From JAJDZL01 sp965220665 (GTDB lineage Bacteria > Pseudomonadota > Gammaproteobacteria > Arenicellales > JAJDZL01): DNA of 64,000 nucleotides. The notes below the pieces were generated by a model. The model was not told the DNA's origin. It saw nothing but the letters and a program-made list of their open reading frames with translations, and did not search any database. The position numbers and the translations under genes are program-made. The DNA lies in NCBI GenBank assembly GCA_965220665.1, contig CBDCQQ010000004.1, positions 941,772 through 1,005,771 on the forward strand, written 5' to 3'. Each line of letters begins with the position of its first letter. Position 1 is the first letter of the stretch. This document shows, in pieces, positions 43,171 to 52,469 of the stretch.

Positions 43171-44790
43171 CTATGCACTTACAGCAGATCGGGATATGAG
43201 CAAGTCGTCAAGCCAATCTGGGTCCATTTCGGGTACCGAACTTAAAAGTAGTTCAGTGTATTCGTGATGAGGTGGAACCAACACCTCTTCTTTCGGGCCG
43301 TGTTCAACAATGCGGCCTTTCAGCATCACAACGATTTCATCCGCGATCGCCTTTACTGTGGCCAGGTCATGCGTGATGAAAAGATATGTCATATTCAGTT
43401 CTTTCTGCAATCGATCCAGAAGCTTAAGAATTTCTTCTGCGACCAATTGATCCAGTGCAGAAGTCACTTCATCGCATATGATGACCACTGGTTTGGCCGC
43501 GAGTGCCCTCGCAATACAAACCCGCTGCTTCTGTCCGCCGGAAAGTTCAGGGGTATACCGATCAATATAGTTTGTCGGTAATTCGATCATCTCAAGCAAC
43601 TCCTTTACTCGCTGCTCGCGTTCCGCACCATCCATCTGAAAATAAAATCCAAGTGGGCGCCCAATTGTTTCTCGCAGTTTTTGTCTCGGATTCAATGCAA
43701 CATCGGGCATTTGATAAATCATCTGAATCTGTCGCAACTGATCTTTTGTGCGGTTCTTGAATGATCTAGGCAATTCCTCGCCCTGATACTTGATGGAGCC
43801 TTGCATAGGCGGCAGCAATCCAGTCATTGCACGGGCCAAGGTGCTTTTCCCACTGCCGGATTCGCCTACGACTGCAACAGTTCGACAGCGCTCAATCGAC
43901 AGATTAATGTCATCCAGCACTTTTATTCCGCCACCATAGGCCGCGTGCAAATCACTCACCTCGATAAGTGAATGCTCTTCTTTAGTTTCAGGCTCAGGAT
44001 TTTTCGCAAAAGTACGGACCGCCAGAAGTTTGCGCGTATACTCCTCCTTTGGACTTTCAAGCATTGAGCGAGTATCCGACTCTTCAACCAAATCTCCATA
44101 ACGCAGTACCATGATTCGATCAGCAAGCTGCACAACTACTGCCAAATCATGGGTGATGTAAATTGCTGCGGTGTTGAATTGTTTCACAACATCCTTGATT
44201 GCCGCCAACACTTCAATTTGGGTGGTAACATCCAGCGCAGTTGTCGGCTCATCGAAAATGATCATGTCAGGTTCACATGACATCGCCATCGCGACCATCG
44301 CGCGCTGCAATTGACCGCCAGACACTTGATGCGGATAACGATTGCCGATCTTGTCGGGATCGGGCAACTCAAGTCGCGCATAAATCATCCGCGCATTCTG
44401 AGCAGCCTGTTGATACTTGAGCACTCCGTGCTGAACTGGGGTTTCGGTGTACTGCTCTATGAGCTTATGTGCGGGGTTAAACGACGCCGCTGCGCTTTGT
44501 GCAACATAAGAAATTTTCACGCCGCGAACTTCTCTGATCTGCTCGGCGGTCTGGGTGAGGATGGGGACACCATCAAAGTCAATCGATCCACCAACGATTC
44601 GGCAACCCGGTCTTGTGTAACCCATTGTCGCAATACCAATGGTTGATTTTCCCGCACCAGACTCGCCAATCAGACCCAAAACCTCACCGCGATCGAGGTG
44701 TAGGTCAATACCATTCACAATAGGCTTCCAGGCATCATCTGCAAAACCCTCAATTTGCAGGTTTTTCACTGTTAGCAGTCGTTCACTCAT
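43171..44790 (-). CDS. fused dual ATP-binding protein of a peptide ABC transporter, first set
   Basis: 539-aa double ATPase of the GsiA/DppDF type, shorter than the 697-aa one downstream because it lacks the long cysteine-containing tails. The first half has GLIGESGAGKST, VSGGQLQR and MIIFDEPTTALD. The second half has VVGESGSGKST, LSGGQKQR and VVIICDEVTSALD. It belongs with the two permeases and the Tat-secreted binding protein upstream (44849-48285). Confidence 0.93.
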   Translation of the reverse strand: MSERLLTVKNLQIEGFADDAWKPIVNGIDLHLDRGEVLGLIGESGAGKSTIGIATMGYTRPGCRIVGGSIDFDGVPILTQTAEQIREVRGVKISYVAQSAAASFNPAHKLIEQYTETPVQHGVLKYQQAAQNARMIYARLELPDPDKIGNRYPHQVSGGQLQRAMVAMAMSCEPDMIIFDEPTTALDVTTQIEVLAAIKDVVKQFNTAAIYITHDLAVVVQLADRIMVLRYGDLVEESDTRSMLESPKEEYTRKLLAVRTFAKNPEPETKEEHSLIEVSDLHAAYGGGIKVLDDINLSIERCRTVAVVGESGSGKSTLARAMTGLLPPMQGSIKYQGEELPRSFKNRTKDQLRQIQMIYQMPDVALNPRQKLRETIGRPLGFYFQMDGAEREQRVKELLEMIELPTNYIDRYTPELSGGQKQRVCIARALAAKPVVIICDEVTSALDQLVAEEILKLLDRLQKELNMTYLFITHDLATVKAIADEIVVMLKGRIVEHGPKEEVLVPPHHEYTELLLSSVPEMDPDWLDDLLISRSAVSA

Positions 44791-44848
44791 CGATAAACCT
44801 AATGTTCAATCATACAGTCGGATTTCTTTATTCAGAAGTCCAGTCAAC

Positions 44849-45688
44849 TCAATACTCTTCGCGAAGTCCGGCAGTTTTGCGCAGGAACCAGTCCACAACC
44901 AAATTGACAGCGATTGTCAATACTGCGATTGCCGCTGCGGGAACCAGCGGTGTAAATATTCCGTACGTAATTGCCACCCCATTTTCGCGTACCATGGCAC
45001 CCCAGTCTGCAGCTGGTGGTTGAATTCCGATTCCAAGAAAACTCAGGGAACTGATGAACAGAAAAACAAAGCAGAACCGCAGACCAAATTCCGCGAGTAA
45101 TGGCGTCAAGGTGTTGGGGAGAATTTCGCGGCGCATAATCCACCACAATCCTTCGCCGCGCAGGCGCGCTACCTCGACATACTCCATCACGTTGATATCC
45201 ATCGCCAAGGCGCGTGAAATCCTGTAAACACGGGTTGCATCAAGCGTGGCAATCACAAAAACCATCACAGGAATTGATGTGCCAAAAATTGACAGTGCAA
45301 TCAAAGCGAAAAATAAGGTTGGAAAAGCCATGATGATGTCAACGCATCGACTAAGCAAATGATCAACCCATCGGCCAACGACTGCTGCAAAAAATCCAGC
45401 AACCATTCCCATGAAAAATGCCAGGCAGGTAATGCCCAAAGCGAGTGCAATGGTATTTCTCGCCCCGTAGAGAACCCGCGTGTAGAGGTCACGACCAAGC
45501 TGATCCAAACCGAGCAAAGTTCCACTCTCTGAAGGTGAGGCCCAAGGAACAGGATCGACGACCTCGCTCTCGCCATAAGGTGCCAGCCACGGTGCAAAAA
45601 CAGCAGCAAAAAAGTATATCAGTATGATGACGATTCCAATATGTGCTGGGAGTCCGGCACGTTTGAATGAGTTCCAGAATCGTCTCAT
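44849..45688 (-). CDS. peptide ABC transporter permease (DppC-like), first set
   Basis: 279-aa permease. It starts with FWNSFKRAGLPAHIGIVIIL and carries the DppC motif LLGLDQLGRDLYTRVLYGAR. The EAA loop is EVARLRGEGLWWIMRREILP, and the end is GIGIQPPAADWGAMVREN. It lies 6 bases after the DppB-like gene and 58 bases before the ATPase gene. Confidence 0.9.
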   Translation of the reverse strand: MRRFWNSFKRAGLPAHIGIVIILIYFFAAVFAPWLAPYGESEVVDPVPWASPSESGTLLGLDQLGRDLYTRVLYGARNTIALALGITCLAFFMGMVAGFFAAVVGRWVDHLLSRCVDIIMAFPTLFFALIALSIFGTSIPVMVFVIATLDATRVYRISRALAMDINVMEYVEVARLRGEGLWWIMRREILPNTLTPLLAEFGLRFCFVFLFISSLSFLGIGIQPPAADWGAMVRENGVAITYGIFTPLVPAAAIAVLTIAVNLVVDWFLRKTAGLREEY

Positions 45689-45694
45689 CGAAGT

Positions 45695-46648
45695 CTACCG
45701 AGGATGACGCATTCTGGGATTGCAAATGATGGCGAGAATATCAGCCAACATATTCAGCGTGATATATGTTGCACCAAAAATCAGGATACAGGCCTGAACG
45801 ATAGGCAGGTCGCGGGATGTGACTGAATCAATCATCAACAGGCCCAGGCCGGGATAGATAAAAACCACCTCAACCACCACGACACCGACGACCAGGTAGG
45901 CCAAATTAAGTACGATGACGTTGATAATGGGTGAGAGCGCGTTCGGTAAAGCGTGGCGAACGATAATGCGCGACCGCTTCAATCCTTTCAAAGTAGCCAT
46001 TTCAATGAATGGACTTTGCAGTAAGTTAATGATTGCTGCTCTCGTCATGCGCATCATATGGGCCACAATCACGAATGTCAGTGTAGCAATGGGCAGGAGT
46101 GATGCGTAGATCTTCTCACCCAAGCTCATTGAATCAGAAATACTTGAAATTGCTGGGAATAATTGCCAGTTCACTGCAAAGAGTGCGACCAGCATGTAGC
46201 CGATAAAAAACTCTGGTAATGAAATTGCTCCCAGAGTAATTGTAGAAATCATCTTGTCTAACAGGGACTCGCGATATAGGGCCGCGACAATCCCCAAAAA
46301 CAGAGCAAGCGGTACTGCGACAATTGCAGAGGCTACAGCCAGGAACAGAGTATTTCCAAGCCGTGTCGCCAGCAATTCTGCAACCGGGCGAGAGTTGGAG
46401 AGCGAGATGCCCATATCGCCCTGCAGAAAGTTTCCGAGCCATTCTGCGTAACGCACAAGCACCGGTTTGTTCAAACCGAGCTGCTCGCGAATGGCGGCTA
46501 TTGTTTCGGGTGTTGCAGATTGACCAAGGCGCTGCTCGGCAAAATCACCGGGCAGCGCCTCGAGAGCAAGAGAGATAAGTAAGGTGATCGCAAGGAGAGT
46601 AATCAGCCCAAACAAAAAGCGATTGACAATCAGTCGGGTAAGACCCAT
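45695..46648 (-). CDS. peptide ABC transporter permease (DppB-like), first set
   Basis: 317-aa permease with N-terminal span LIVNRFLFGLITLLAITLLI and periplasmic segment REQLGLNKPVLVRYAEWLGN. The EAA loop is ATLKGLKRSRIIVRHALPNA. The binding-protein gene lies 56 bases upstream and the DppC-like gene 6 bases downstream, so the first set is a complete SBP-permease-permease-ATPase operon. Confidence 0.9.
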   Translation of the reverse strand: MGLTRLIVNRFLFGLITLLAITLLISLALEALPGDFAEQRLGQSATPETIAAIREQLGLNKPVLVRYAEWLGNFLQGDMGISLSNSRPVAELLATRLGNTLFLAVASAIVAVPLALFLGIVAALYRESLLDKMISTITLGAISLPEFFIGYMLVALFAVNWQLFPAISSISDSMSLGEKIYASLLPIATLTFVIVAHMMRMTRAAIINLLQSPFIEMATLKGLKRSRIIVRHALPNALSPIINVIVLNLAYLVVGVVVVEVVFIYPGLGLLMIDSVTSRDLPIVQACILIFGATYITLNMLADILAIICNPRMRHPR

Positions 46649-46704
46649 TGGTCAATGCCGTCTGATCTCACTAACCTTACGTATTTTTCTAGAACGCGAT
46701 ATCC

Positions 46705-48285
46705 TTATGCAAAACTCCAGCGCTCAGAACATCGCTGACCATCCAACTCCCAATCCGAACCGATGACTTCGGGCAGTTGAATTTTGTTTGATACTCCCAT
46801 CAAATCAGCAGCGAACAGTGGAACCACTGTTCCACCTTCTTCCCAATGCAGACGCTGCATTTCCCAATACATGTCTTTTCGCTTGGCTGGATCGACCTCT
46901 ACTCGAGCCTGTTTGAGCAGGCTTTGGAAAGATTCGTTGTTCCAGTTGTTGTCGTTCCAGGCACCGCCAACCTCATAGGCGATCGTCCACATCCAATCCT
47001 GTGTGGGTCGTCCCGACCAGTAGCACATGACCCAAGGCTTCTGCTGCCAGACATTTGACCAGTAACCATCGTTGGATTCACGAATCACGTTAACGTTAAT
47101 GCCGGCTGCTTTCGCGTGTTCTGCATATAGAACTGCTGCATCAATAGCGCCGTCAAAAGCAGTATCTGCCGCTGAAAGTTCAACCGAGAGACCTGACATG
47201 CCAGCTTCTTTCAACAGAAAAGCTGCCTGATCTGGATCGTATTCCCGCTGAGGTAGTTCAGTGTTATAAAACTCCTGCCGGCGACCGATTGGCAAATCGT
47301 TGCCGATTTCACCGTGTCCGCCAAGAACAGTTTTTAACAATGCTTCCCGATCAACAGCCAGTCGCAGTGCCTGACGCACTTTCACATTATCGAACGGTGG
47401 AATATTGGTCAACATCGGCACCGTGTAGTGCTTGGTACCAACAACTTTATGAACTGACACGCCTGGTGCTTTGTCCAGCAGCAGGGCTGTTCGCTGGCTG
47501 ACACGGTTTGTTGCATCGACCTGTCCCGTTTTCAGGGCGTTGTCGCGGGCAGCTGCATCCGCAATCACTGTCACCTCAAGACCATCAAAGTAGGGCCGAC
47601 CCTCCTTGAAATAGTTGTCGTTCCGCTTGAGTTCAGCCCTCACGCCAGGCTCGTAATTGACTAACGAGAATGGTCCTGAACCCACGCCGGTTTCCCAACC
47701 GCCATTTTCCGGGAAGATGGATACGTGGTAGTCACTGATCAACCACGGAAAGTCTGCGTTGCCTTCAGATAACGTAATGTGAAGCACATGGTCGCCATCG
47801 GCTTTCATTTCAGAAATTTTGCCCATTTGACCGGCTACCGCTGAAGTCGAGCCTTCACGGATGTGATGATTGATTGAATAGATGACATCGTTCGCAGTCA
47901 GCTTTTGACCATCATGAAACTCGATATCATTACGAAGTTCGAAAGTCCAATCTGTTGCGCCCGGTTTGGACTCCCAGGAAGCTGCAACTTCACCAATCAA
48001 CTCGCCGGAAGGACTGACTTCCGTCAGATAACTGCGCATGCTGCGTTCAATGGTAATGCCGACAGAGTCCGTATGGGTCCCGGGATCAATCGTATCGGTG
48101 GTTGAACCACCCCCCATCCCCAGTCTGAGTACACCGCCACGTTTCATTTCTGCCTTGGCAGCACCTGCCATCATGGCCCCGGGCACTGCAACCGTTGCAC
48201 CAATCAGTGCAGACCTTTGCAGGAATTCGCGGCGAGAAATTGTGCCTTCTTTATAGGCTTGTTCAAGATGATATTTTGGGTTCAT
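46705..48285 (-). CDS. peptide-type ABC transporter substrate-binding protein (Tat signal), first set
   Basis: 526-aa family 5 binding protein, first gene of the transporter run. The Tat signal is ISRREFLQRSALIGATVAVP. The domain starts at MKRGGVLRLGMGGG and includes ASWESKPGATDWTFELRNDI and FHDGQKLTANDVIYSINHH. A GGAGG ribosome site precedes ATG 48285. The substrate is not predictable from sequence; the family includes peptide, nickel, opine and glutathione binders. Confidence 0.92.
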   Translation of the reverse strand: MNPKYHLEQAYKEGTISRREFLQRSALIGATVAVPGAMMAGAAKAEMKRGGVLRLGMGGGSTTDTIDPGTHTDSVGITIERSMRSYLTEVSPSGELIGEVAASWESKPGATDWTFELRNDIEFHDGQKLTANDVIYSINHHIREGSTSAVAGQMGKISEMKADGDHVLHITLSEGNADFPWLISDYHVSIFPENGGWETGVGSGPFSLVNYEPGVRAELKRNDNYFKEGRPYFDGLEVTVIADAAARDNALKTGQVDATNRVSQRTALLLDKAPGVSVHKVVGTKHYTVPMLTNIPPFDNVKVRQALRLAVDREALLKTVLGGHGEIGNDLPIGRRQEFYNTELPQREYDPDQAAFLLKEAGMSGLSVELSAADTAFDGAIDAAVLYAEHAKAAGINVNVIRESNDGYWSNVWQQKPWVMCYWSGRPTQDWMWTIAYEVGGAWNDNNWNNESFQSLLKQARVEVDPAKRKDMYWEMQRLHWEEGGTVVPLFAADLMGVSNKIQLPEVIGSDWELDGQRCSERWSFA

Positions 48286-48533
48286 ATTTTGTTCCTCCAG
48301 TGCATCTTACTTCAGACTCACATCATGAAATTCAGTCACAATGTGAGTTTGCACGATGTTAGGGTTTCAAATGTAAATATTTCTGAGTTTTAGAAAAATT
48401 AGTAAACTAGTTTTATATCATATCAACTGAATTCAGGACTTGACAATCAAATCGCTTCTAAATTTCAATTTCACACTGATCCGGATGCGAATGGTCAGCA
48501 ATATACGAATGGCCAAAACCTAAAATACACCGA

Positions 48534-49220
48534 TTATTGCACCTGAATCTCAACATCCGCAATCCCCTCAACACCACCCGTCAAGCGATCACCTGGCTTA
48601 ATGGGACCCACCCCGGCAGGAGTGCCCGTAAAAATCAAATCACCACCGGTCAGTTCAAATTGGGTTGAAAGGGTTGCGATAATTTCAGGTACCGTCCAGA
48701 TCAGTTGATTCAGATCTCCTTCCTGACGCAATTCGCCGTTGACTTCAAGCCAAACTCGACCCTGCTGCGGATGCCCGATTGCCGATGCCGGAACGATAGC
48801 ACTGACAGGGGCTGACGAGTCAAAGGCCTTGCCAACTTCCCAGGGTCGGCCTTGCTGTTTCATCTGCTGCTGAAGATCGCGTCGGGTTATATCGATGCCG
48901 ACCGCGTATCCATAAACATGATCTAGCGCGTCGTTGACACGAATGTTTTTGCCACCAGAGCGAAGCGCGACTACTTGCTCAATTTCATGATGGACATTGC
49001 TTGAAAGCGGTGGATAGGGGAATTCACTGCCTGTCGGTAAGATGGCGTCGGAAGGTTTTTGAAAAAAGAACGGTTCTTCCCGATTCGGGTCATGTCCCAT
49101 CTCACGAGCGTGTTCTGCATAATTTCTGCCAACGAGGTAAATTCTGCGCACCGGAAATCTAGCTGTTTTGCCTCGCACCGCAACGGAAGGCCTTGGAAAT
49201 TCATCAATCACGTAATCCAT
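48534..49220 (-). CDS. fumarylacetoacetate hydrolase-family protein
   Basis: 228-aa FAH-superfamily enzyme acting on 2-oxo acid or diketo substrates. The N-terminus has IYLVGRNYAEHAREMG, FFFQKPSDAILP and the metal ligands HHEIEQVVAL (E-x-E). A third acid lies in YGYAVGIDITRRDLQ, and WEVGKAFDSSAP and GDLIFTGTPAGVGPIKPGD complete the family signature. It resembles acylpyruvases and fumarylpyruvate hydrolases. The gene is alone, upstream of the transporter run and in the same direction; a role in breaking down what the transporter imports is possible but unproven. Confidence 0.9.
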   Translation of the reverse strand: MDYVIDEFPRPSVAVRGKTARFPVRRIYLVGRNYAEHAREMGHDPNREEPFFFQKPSDAILPTGSEFPYPPLSSNVHHEIEQVVALRSGGKNIRVNDALDHVYGYAVGIDITRRDLQQQMKQQGRPWEVGKAFDSSAPVSAIVPASAIGHPQQGRVWLEVNGELRQEGDLNQLIWTVPEIIATLSTQFELTGGDLIFTGTPAGVGPIKPGDRLTGGVEGIADVEIQVQ

Positions 49221-49482
49221 AAACGAATTTTATGAGTTGGTTGAAATTGTCTGGTCGAATTTTGAGTTTAGAAGTTATACATCTGATTATCGATTTTGCG
49301 GATTAATTTCAAACTGAAGCAAATCATAACAGCGGTTCCAGAGACAAAACACACTTATTTTGGTAGGCTAACGCAACGAAATCATTAACCCGGATAATTC
49401 ACAAAAGAGAGGGGATGGGTTTTGATTTGTGATAAAATGGCAACATTATCAAAGATATAACCATTCACAAGAGTCAAAACCC

Positions 49483-49764
49483 ATGACTACACAGTGTACC
49501 ACACCAACCATCGATTTTTCCTCTTTTTTCGGCCGAAATGTCAGCGCCCGTTTCGACGGCGGCCAGCTGACTTCAGACGCCGGCGCTGTGCTGCTTCGAG
49601 ACCTTGAGAAGAAAATCAATTTATTTCCAAGGCTCGCGCAGTGCTTCACCGATTACCGCAATCCAAAGAAAGTCGAACACCCGGCCGAACAGCTGCTGCG
49701 CCAGCGCACGTTTGACGTTGCGGCACGGAACCTGTCAATGCTGGCGGTGCGGCCGCTTGGGTGA
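49483..49764 (+). pseudogene. IS1380-family transposase relic, N-terminal part
   Basis: The frame encodes SARFDGGQLTSDAGAVLLRD, CFTDYRNPKKVEHPAEQLLR and QRTFDVAARNL before a stop. This matches the N-terminus of IS1380-type transposases (FDGG.LTSDAG...LR, then a FTD.R and QR segment). The catalytic core is absent and the following sequence is not recognisable, so about 75% of the gene has been lost. The open frame extends upstream to 49429, but ATG 49483 is the natural start. Confidence 0.8.
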
Positions 49765-50621
49765 CGGGTGTGAAACATCAGCGAGCGGACCGGCACCATC
49801 AGGCCGAGGGTGTGGGGTCCGCACGCAATTGGCACAAATCGCCTCTGAACGGCGCAGAATACGTTCAGGTGTGCTTTTTGCCGATGAATCAGCGGTTCTC
49901 AGGCCCAGTCGGGTTGTCTTGAGTACAAAAAAATCGGCCTTGATGGGGAGAAATAATTTTCGCTTCCTTGGCGCAACTCGAACAAAATATCACGGGTTAG
50001 TCACGTATATTTCAAAATTCTTCCATTCTTCAATTTTTGGAATTCAGCAATCTTGGTGCTATACTCAAAGTTAGAAATCAATATTCTCAGCAGACATTAG
50101 ACATGTTTACCGTGAACAAAATTAACCTCTTAGACAGCGAAATTATGCTTTGCCGGGCGACTTCGTGCCATACCAAGTCCGTTTTCTGTCATGCTCAACG
50201 CTGTTAGTGAACAAAACCGGCAGCCGTTATTCCCATCAGTGTCAACGCATGCATTAGAATGCTTGCAATGCTGTCGCAGGCGAGATTTATAAATCAAGCT
50301 TTGAATGACCTGCCGTCTAATTAATGGAAACAGTTTTGCAAATCAAGGACATAATTTCGAGAATACACACAAAAATTCTTCAATCACAATTGGCAAACCA
50401 ATATCTCAGGCAATGAAAACAGGGTATAAGTAATTCGCATCATTTGAACTAGTGCTGTGTCATTTATCAAGTGTTGGATAGTGGCGTTTCAATGTATCCG
50501 ACCACCAACGCTCGTAAACGGCCGGTTAATAATTTTACATGACGTTTCATGCATGACATAACACTAGGATAAGTGTTTGAATCGCCTTTTTCGTGATTAA
50601 CAAACCAAAAGTGGGTACAAA
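49765..50621. other. 857-bp region with no recognisable gene
   Basis: It holds overlapping short frames of up to 156 codons, none resembling a known family and most reading through the edge of the IS1380 relic. The composition becomes AT-rich from about 49950. It probably contains the promoter of the GntR regulator near its end. Confidence 0.5.
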
Positions 50622-51293
50622 ATGAAATTTAATAATGACATCCACAAACCTAAATCTCTGGCTGAGCGCGCATATGATGAACTAGTCAGACGTATCACCA
50701 AGTTGTATTTCAGTCCTGGCCTCGTTCTTGTAGAACAACACCTGGTGGATGAATTGAACATAGGACGAACACCGCTTCGAGAGGCATTACAAAGGTTATC
50801 AATTGAGGGTCTGGTTACCCGTCTGCCACATCGCGGCATGTTTGTGTCCGAGATCACCTACTCGAATGTAAAGGAAATTTACGAATTCCGAAGTTTAATT
50901 GATGGGCACGCCTGTCATCTTGCCGCCATGCGTGCCAATCAAACGCAAACTGAGGAACTTTATCAGCATCACAATAATTTGGTTCAGGCAGTCCAGGATG
51001 ACGATGTCGATTTGTATATCGAACATGATCGCCAATTTCATGACATACTGGCAAAAGCATCAAATAATTCTTTTTTGTCTGAAACGGTACCCAGAATATT
51101 TAATCTCCACCTGCGATTGTGGTTCTATATCTCTCTTAGGATTGTCGACAGTTGGCACGTCATTGCAGAACCGCACATGGAAATGACTGAGGCAGTTTGC
51201 AACGCAATTTCTGAACGCGACAGCGAACGGGCAGAACAGGCAATGAAAAACTACATATTTGATCGGCGTCAGGAATTGAAGGCTCACATGTAA
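50622..51293 (+). CDS. GntR-family transcriptional regulator (FadR/FCD type)
   Basis: 223-aa repressor-like protein. The N-terminal winged helix is AYDELVRRITKLYFSPG followed by DELNIGRTPLREALQRLSIE. The C-terminal FCD domain binds organic acids through conserved histidines, visible in HLAAMRANQ, EHDRQFHDILAKAS and EPHMEMTEA. It lies among relics and has no adjacent metabolic operon, so its target is unknown. ATG 50622 is preceded by a modest purine stretch. Confidence 0.9.
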   Translation: MKFNNDIHKPKSLAERAYDELVRRITKLYFSPGLVLVEQHLVDELNIGRTPLREALQRLSIEGLVTRLPHRGMFVSEITYSNVKEIYEFRSLIDGHACHLAAMRANQTQTEELYQHHNNLVQAVQDDDVDLYIEHDRQFHDILAKASNNSFLSETVPRIFNLHLRLWFYISLRIVDSWHVIAEPHMEMTEAVCNAISERDSERAEQAMKNYIFDRRQELKAHM

Positions 51294-51498
51294 AGATTAC
51301 AAGGCTATACGCTCATCTACTATGAGTGGAAACGCGGTTGTGGCAACAGATGGCACAACCATCATTGGCTACCTGAGACTGCATTTGAGTTCATTGTCTT
51401 TTTCCGGACGTGGCGACTCTGTGTAGATGCACCCTAACTTCGGAAATCATATCCAGTCCTAACCATCTCAAAACCATCTTGACTTTTCCTATCCATTA

Positions 51499-52100
51499 AT
51501 GTTTACTGATGCCAATAAGTCAACGAATTGGCAGAAGAAAGATGGCACAGAAAGCTCCGGTGAAATCATACCGAAAAGGCAAGTTACTGGTCGGTCTGTT
51601 CAAGAAGTTCCTGAGCGACGAAAACATGGTTCATCAAAGCTCGCTGAGGCAACAAGGCTGAATGCCCAAAATGCTGAACGGACAATATTCAGGATAAAAC
51701 TACTCACCCACAGATACGGATTCGATGCCGTAAGTGTCGTAAATTCTTTTCGACAACGGCCTGCACCACCATGCAGAGTTCCAGTCTCGGTTATCAGACC
51801 CGAGCAGTTGCGATCTACCAGATGTCTACAAATCTCAAAGGCGTATCAAGCATGAAACTGCCTCGCGATCTGAACATCACGCAGAAACACGCCTGGCGCC
51901 TAGCTCACCACATTCGGGAGACTTTCAATGATGGCCAGGAACTGTCATCAGTCATAAGTATCTTAATCGGAATGTCATGAAATTCTCCAACCGATACAAT
52001 AACCGACCACTTGACACCAAACCGAAGATGGCGAGAATCGCTAACAGAATGATAGGCAAGCGTTTCTTTTGGATTAACGCCACACGTGACTCGGGCAGAT
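51499..52100 (+). pseudogene. IS1595-family (ISXO2-like) transposase relic
   Basis: Pieces in several frames resemble an IS1595 transposase from the zinc motif on. IRCRKCRKFFS lies near 51720, SSSLGYQTRAVAIYQMSTNL plus KGVSSMKLPRDLNITQKHAW near 51776-51900, and NNRPLDTKPKMARI near 52000 resembles the C-terminal end. The middle catalytic part is missing and frameshifts separate the pieces. It may derive from a different element than the relic at 14040, because different parts survive. Confidence 0.72.
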
Positions 52101-52167
52101 TAAGCAACCATCCAGCAGTCAGCCATTAGGGTTTCATATTGGAAGGATTCTTATCCAACCAAAAAAG

Positions 52168-52469
52168 CTACCGCTGCGAACTCGATCCGTTCTTCAACCG
52201 GCTGATTTCGCTCAGTGTCAGGCTGGTCACTTCGCTGATGTCTGCATCACTCATGCCCCTATTTATCAATCGCTCAGCAATTTCCAGTTGCTCCTTCTGC
52301 CGGCCTTTTTCCATGCCTTCCTGCCGGCAAAGGTCCATGATCTGTTCCCTGGTCAGCCAGCTCCACTCCTGCGCAATCGATTCCATCGCCTTGTCTCCCG
52401 GTATGCGTTTCTGTACTTCTGTGTTCATATCCTCAATTGTAATGGTTGGTTTCACCATTTGCAAATACA
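52168..52469 (-). pseudogene. 3' part of IS-disrupted Rpn-family nuclease gene
   Basis: C-terminal part of a recombination-promoting nuclease/putative transposase (Rpn) gene. It contains the usual helical tail EGMEKGRQKEQLEIAERLIN followed by GMSDADISEVT. Bases 52465-52469 (ATACA) are one copy of the target duplication; the other is at 54035-54039. Joining base 54035 to 52464 restores the frame (AALY then LQMVKPT) and gives a 327-aa protein. An ATG-like start at 52470 is an artefact of the break. Confidence 0.85.

Noticed and set aside
49653..49835. 60-codon minus-strand frame over the IS1380 relic
   Set aside because: It lies antisense to the recognisable transposase N-terminus and resembles no family.
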